Shown piece after piece: positions 26,076 through 26,499 of a DNA stretch of 26,499 nt (positions within the stretch are counted from its first letter, which is position 1; every line of letters starts with the position of its first letter). The position numbers were made by a program, and so were the translations under genes. The notes beneath the pieces were generated by a model. That model saw only the letters and a list, made by a program, of their open reading frames with translations, was not told the DNA's origin and did no database searches. The stretch spans positions 1 through 26,499 of IMG/VR virus record IMGVR_UViG_3300008267_000474; one strand, 5' to 3'. This DNA comes from a virus.

Positions 26076-26499
26076 ATGGCAAGAAGTTTGGTTAGTAGGC
26101 AACAGGCCGTTGGTGGTAGAGTAGATCCATATATGTCGGTAGACAACGATAGTGTAAGCGTACCACCTTTTGGAGCATATCCAACCGATGTACTCACAAC
26201 ACCAAACGACAGTATTGTATTAGAAGTATACAATTATACAAACGACTTTCTAGAACCTATATACAGACCATCTGCATATACAATCGATGGTTATAATATC
26301 GCGATTGACGTAGAAAAGGTACTAGAACAAAGCAGATATATATCAGGTAAATATAACCTACGTGCTCGCTTTCTACGAAATTTTCTTGGTGCTGCAGACA
26401 GCGCTAAGATGGTTATTACAGAAATATCATCAGATCGTTTAGAGGTACGTCTACAACCCCGCAGAGATAACTACTCAGATACAGAAGGAAATATCCTCG
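26076..26499 (+). CDS. Structural or tail fibre protein, 5' part (3' end outside window)
   Basis: 141 residues are visible and the frame stays open to the end of the window. The N-terminus MARSLVSRQQAVGG resembles MARALVNRTAAPP of the gene at 19475, at the DNA level too, which suggests a shared docking segment. The next part has VYNYTNDFLEPIYRPSAYTI and then a KYNLRARFLRNFLGA stretch followed by a KMVITEISSDRLEVRLQP strand pair, a pattern I associate with fibre and baseplate-associated structural proteins of marine T4-like phages. The start is supported by a purine-rich AAAAGAG about 8 nt upstream. The role of the missing part is unknown. Confidence 0.6.
   Translation, partial: MARSLVSRQQAVGGRVDPYMSVDNDSVSVPPFGAYPTDVLTTPNDSIVLEVYNYTNDFLEPIYRPSAYTIDGYNIAIDVEKVLEQSRYISGKYNLRARFLRNFLGAADSAKMVITEISSDRLEVRLQPRRDNYSDTEGNIL

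Overview
The window looks like part of the late structural region of a marine T4-like myovirus (order Pantevenvirales; relatives include cyanophages and pelagiphages). The evidence is a gp55-like late sigma factor, gp5-like hub/spike proteins, a clear gp25 wedge protein and a clear gp6 (baseplate J) wedge protein. All genes lie on the + strand, are packed end to end and are AT-rich. I found no tRNA, rRNA, CRISPR array, insertion sequence or integrase. The sequence alone does not fix the host.

Layout. 1-1692: the tail end of an HD-domain protein, a small membrane-anchored protein, the gp55-like late sigma factor and a 78-residue protein. 1728-7757: a small helical protein followed by three tandem paralogues with the same gp5-like N-terminal module but unrelated C-terminal domains: one unknown, one GH24 lysozyme (E/D/T triad visible) and one SGNH hydrolase. 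7784-15531: a 1032-residue spike-like protein carrying a glycerophosphodiester phosphodiesterase (GDPD) domain, a protein resembling an M15/VanY peptidase whose zinc ligands are all replaced, and a 1321-residue coiled-coil protein. 15564-26031: a small protein, gp25, gp6, a DNRLRE/CBM96-like beta protein and two large paralogues with Ig-like and galactose-binding-like domains. 26076-end: the start of another structural or fibre protein.

How the genes may work together. gp25 and gp6 build the wedges of the baseplate. The gp5-like proteins and the GDPD protein are expected at the central hub or spike. The fused domains would attack different envelope bonds at entry: glycan strands (lysozyme), ester or acetyl groups (SGNH) and glycerophosphodiesters (GDPD). 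The Ig, galactose-binding-like and DNRLRE domains would sit at the baseplate periphery. The late sigma factor would drive this region.

Only four junctions between genes exceed 20 nt, and each contains TATTTAT 12-18 nt before the next start codon. These gaps split the region into translationally coupled blocks, so the motif is a candidate late promoter or other control element. The most unusual feature is the run of four consecutive hub/spike genes, each pairing a structural module with a different C-terminal cargo.
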